A DNA stretch of 33,008 bases from Lutibacter sp. (lineage in GTDB: Bacteria; Bacteroidota; Bacteroidia; Flavobacteriales; Flavobacteriaceae): positions 1-33,008 of the forward strand of contig DAIDMK010000036.1 of NCBI GenBank assembly GCA_027449025.1. Direction: 5' to 3'. The notes under the pieces are model-generated. The model saw only the letters and a program-made list of their open reading frames with translations. It ran no database searches and was not told where the DNA came from. A program made the translations under genes and the position numbers. Position 1 is the stretch's first letter; every line of letters starts with the position of its first letter. Positions 32,945 through 33,008 of the stretch are shown here, one piece after another.

Positions 32945-32977
32945 CCGTCTCAATATTAAATTTTGAGGCGGTTTTTT
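32945..32977 (+). terminator. Rho-independent terminator at the window end
   Basis: CCGTCTCAA (32945-32953) pairs with TTGAGGCGG (32963-32971) with one G-T pair, followed by six T. A-runs on the left mean it could also serve a minus-strand gene beyond the window. Confidence 0.8.
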
Positions 32978-33008
32978 ATTTCCATTCAATTTTGGGTATT
33001 ACTTTTAT

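Overview
The window looks like chromosomal DNA of a Flavobacteriaceae-type member of the Bacteroidota. The DNA is AT-rich. Several genes are preceded by the Bacteroidota -7 promoter element TAnnTTTG, in the best cases with an upstream TTG. Other lineage markers are the gliding lipoprotein GldI, DUF5606, a cyclophilin-FKBP fusion lipoprotein, DUF2807/DUF4097 proteins behind an ECF sigma factor, and short lipoprotein signals ending in SC. I see no transposase, integrase, phage gene, tRNA, rRNA or CRISPR array.

Layout. 87-4908 (minus): tsaC-cca (tRNA modification and maturation), a rhamnosyltransferase-like and a TagF-like envelope transferase, and dapD (lysine/peptidoglycan precursor). 5095-7578 (plus): ruvX, def, a DUF5606 protein and mazG. 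A GC-rich 56-bp tandem repeat lies between def and the DUF5606 gene, and heptamer arrays follow mazG. 7782-11057: a short-chain dehydrogenase converges on lon across a 38-bp palindromic terminator. 11058-11709 has no gene but holds the lon promoter with an upstream inverted repeat, a candidate structured RNA (11521-11635) and an ECF-type promoter. 11710-14578 (plus) is an ECF sigma / membrane anti-sigma candidate / DUF4097 / DUF2807 operon that probably senses the envelope. 14632-17893 (minus): cysS-yidD-lgt-pentapeptide protein.

18150-26902 (plus) is a tightly packed eight-gene run: two GT2 polyprenyl-phosphate glycosyltransferases, three ArnT-like integral membrane glycosyltransferases, a tandem LAB_N membrane protein, an unassigned membrane protein with a GEEISWGQR motif and, oddly, the methylmalonyl-CoA mutase chaperone meaB. 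A PAP2 phosphatase converges on its end. I read it as a candidate pathway that makes lipid-linked sugars in the cytoplasm, flips them and transfers them to an envelope acceptor. The tandem LAB_N protein has a gapless internal duplication around a linker helix (3+1+3), which makes it a flippase candidate. This is the most interesting proposal in the window, and it is an inference.

27488-31157 (minus) holds four prolyl-isomerase-type domains on three lipoproteins (cyclophilin-FKBP fusion, Mip-like FKBP, GldI) plus a DHH phosphoesterase (NrnA-like). The window ends with a PhoD-like phosphatase lipoprotein and ndk on the plus strand, followed by hairpins and short repeats.
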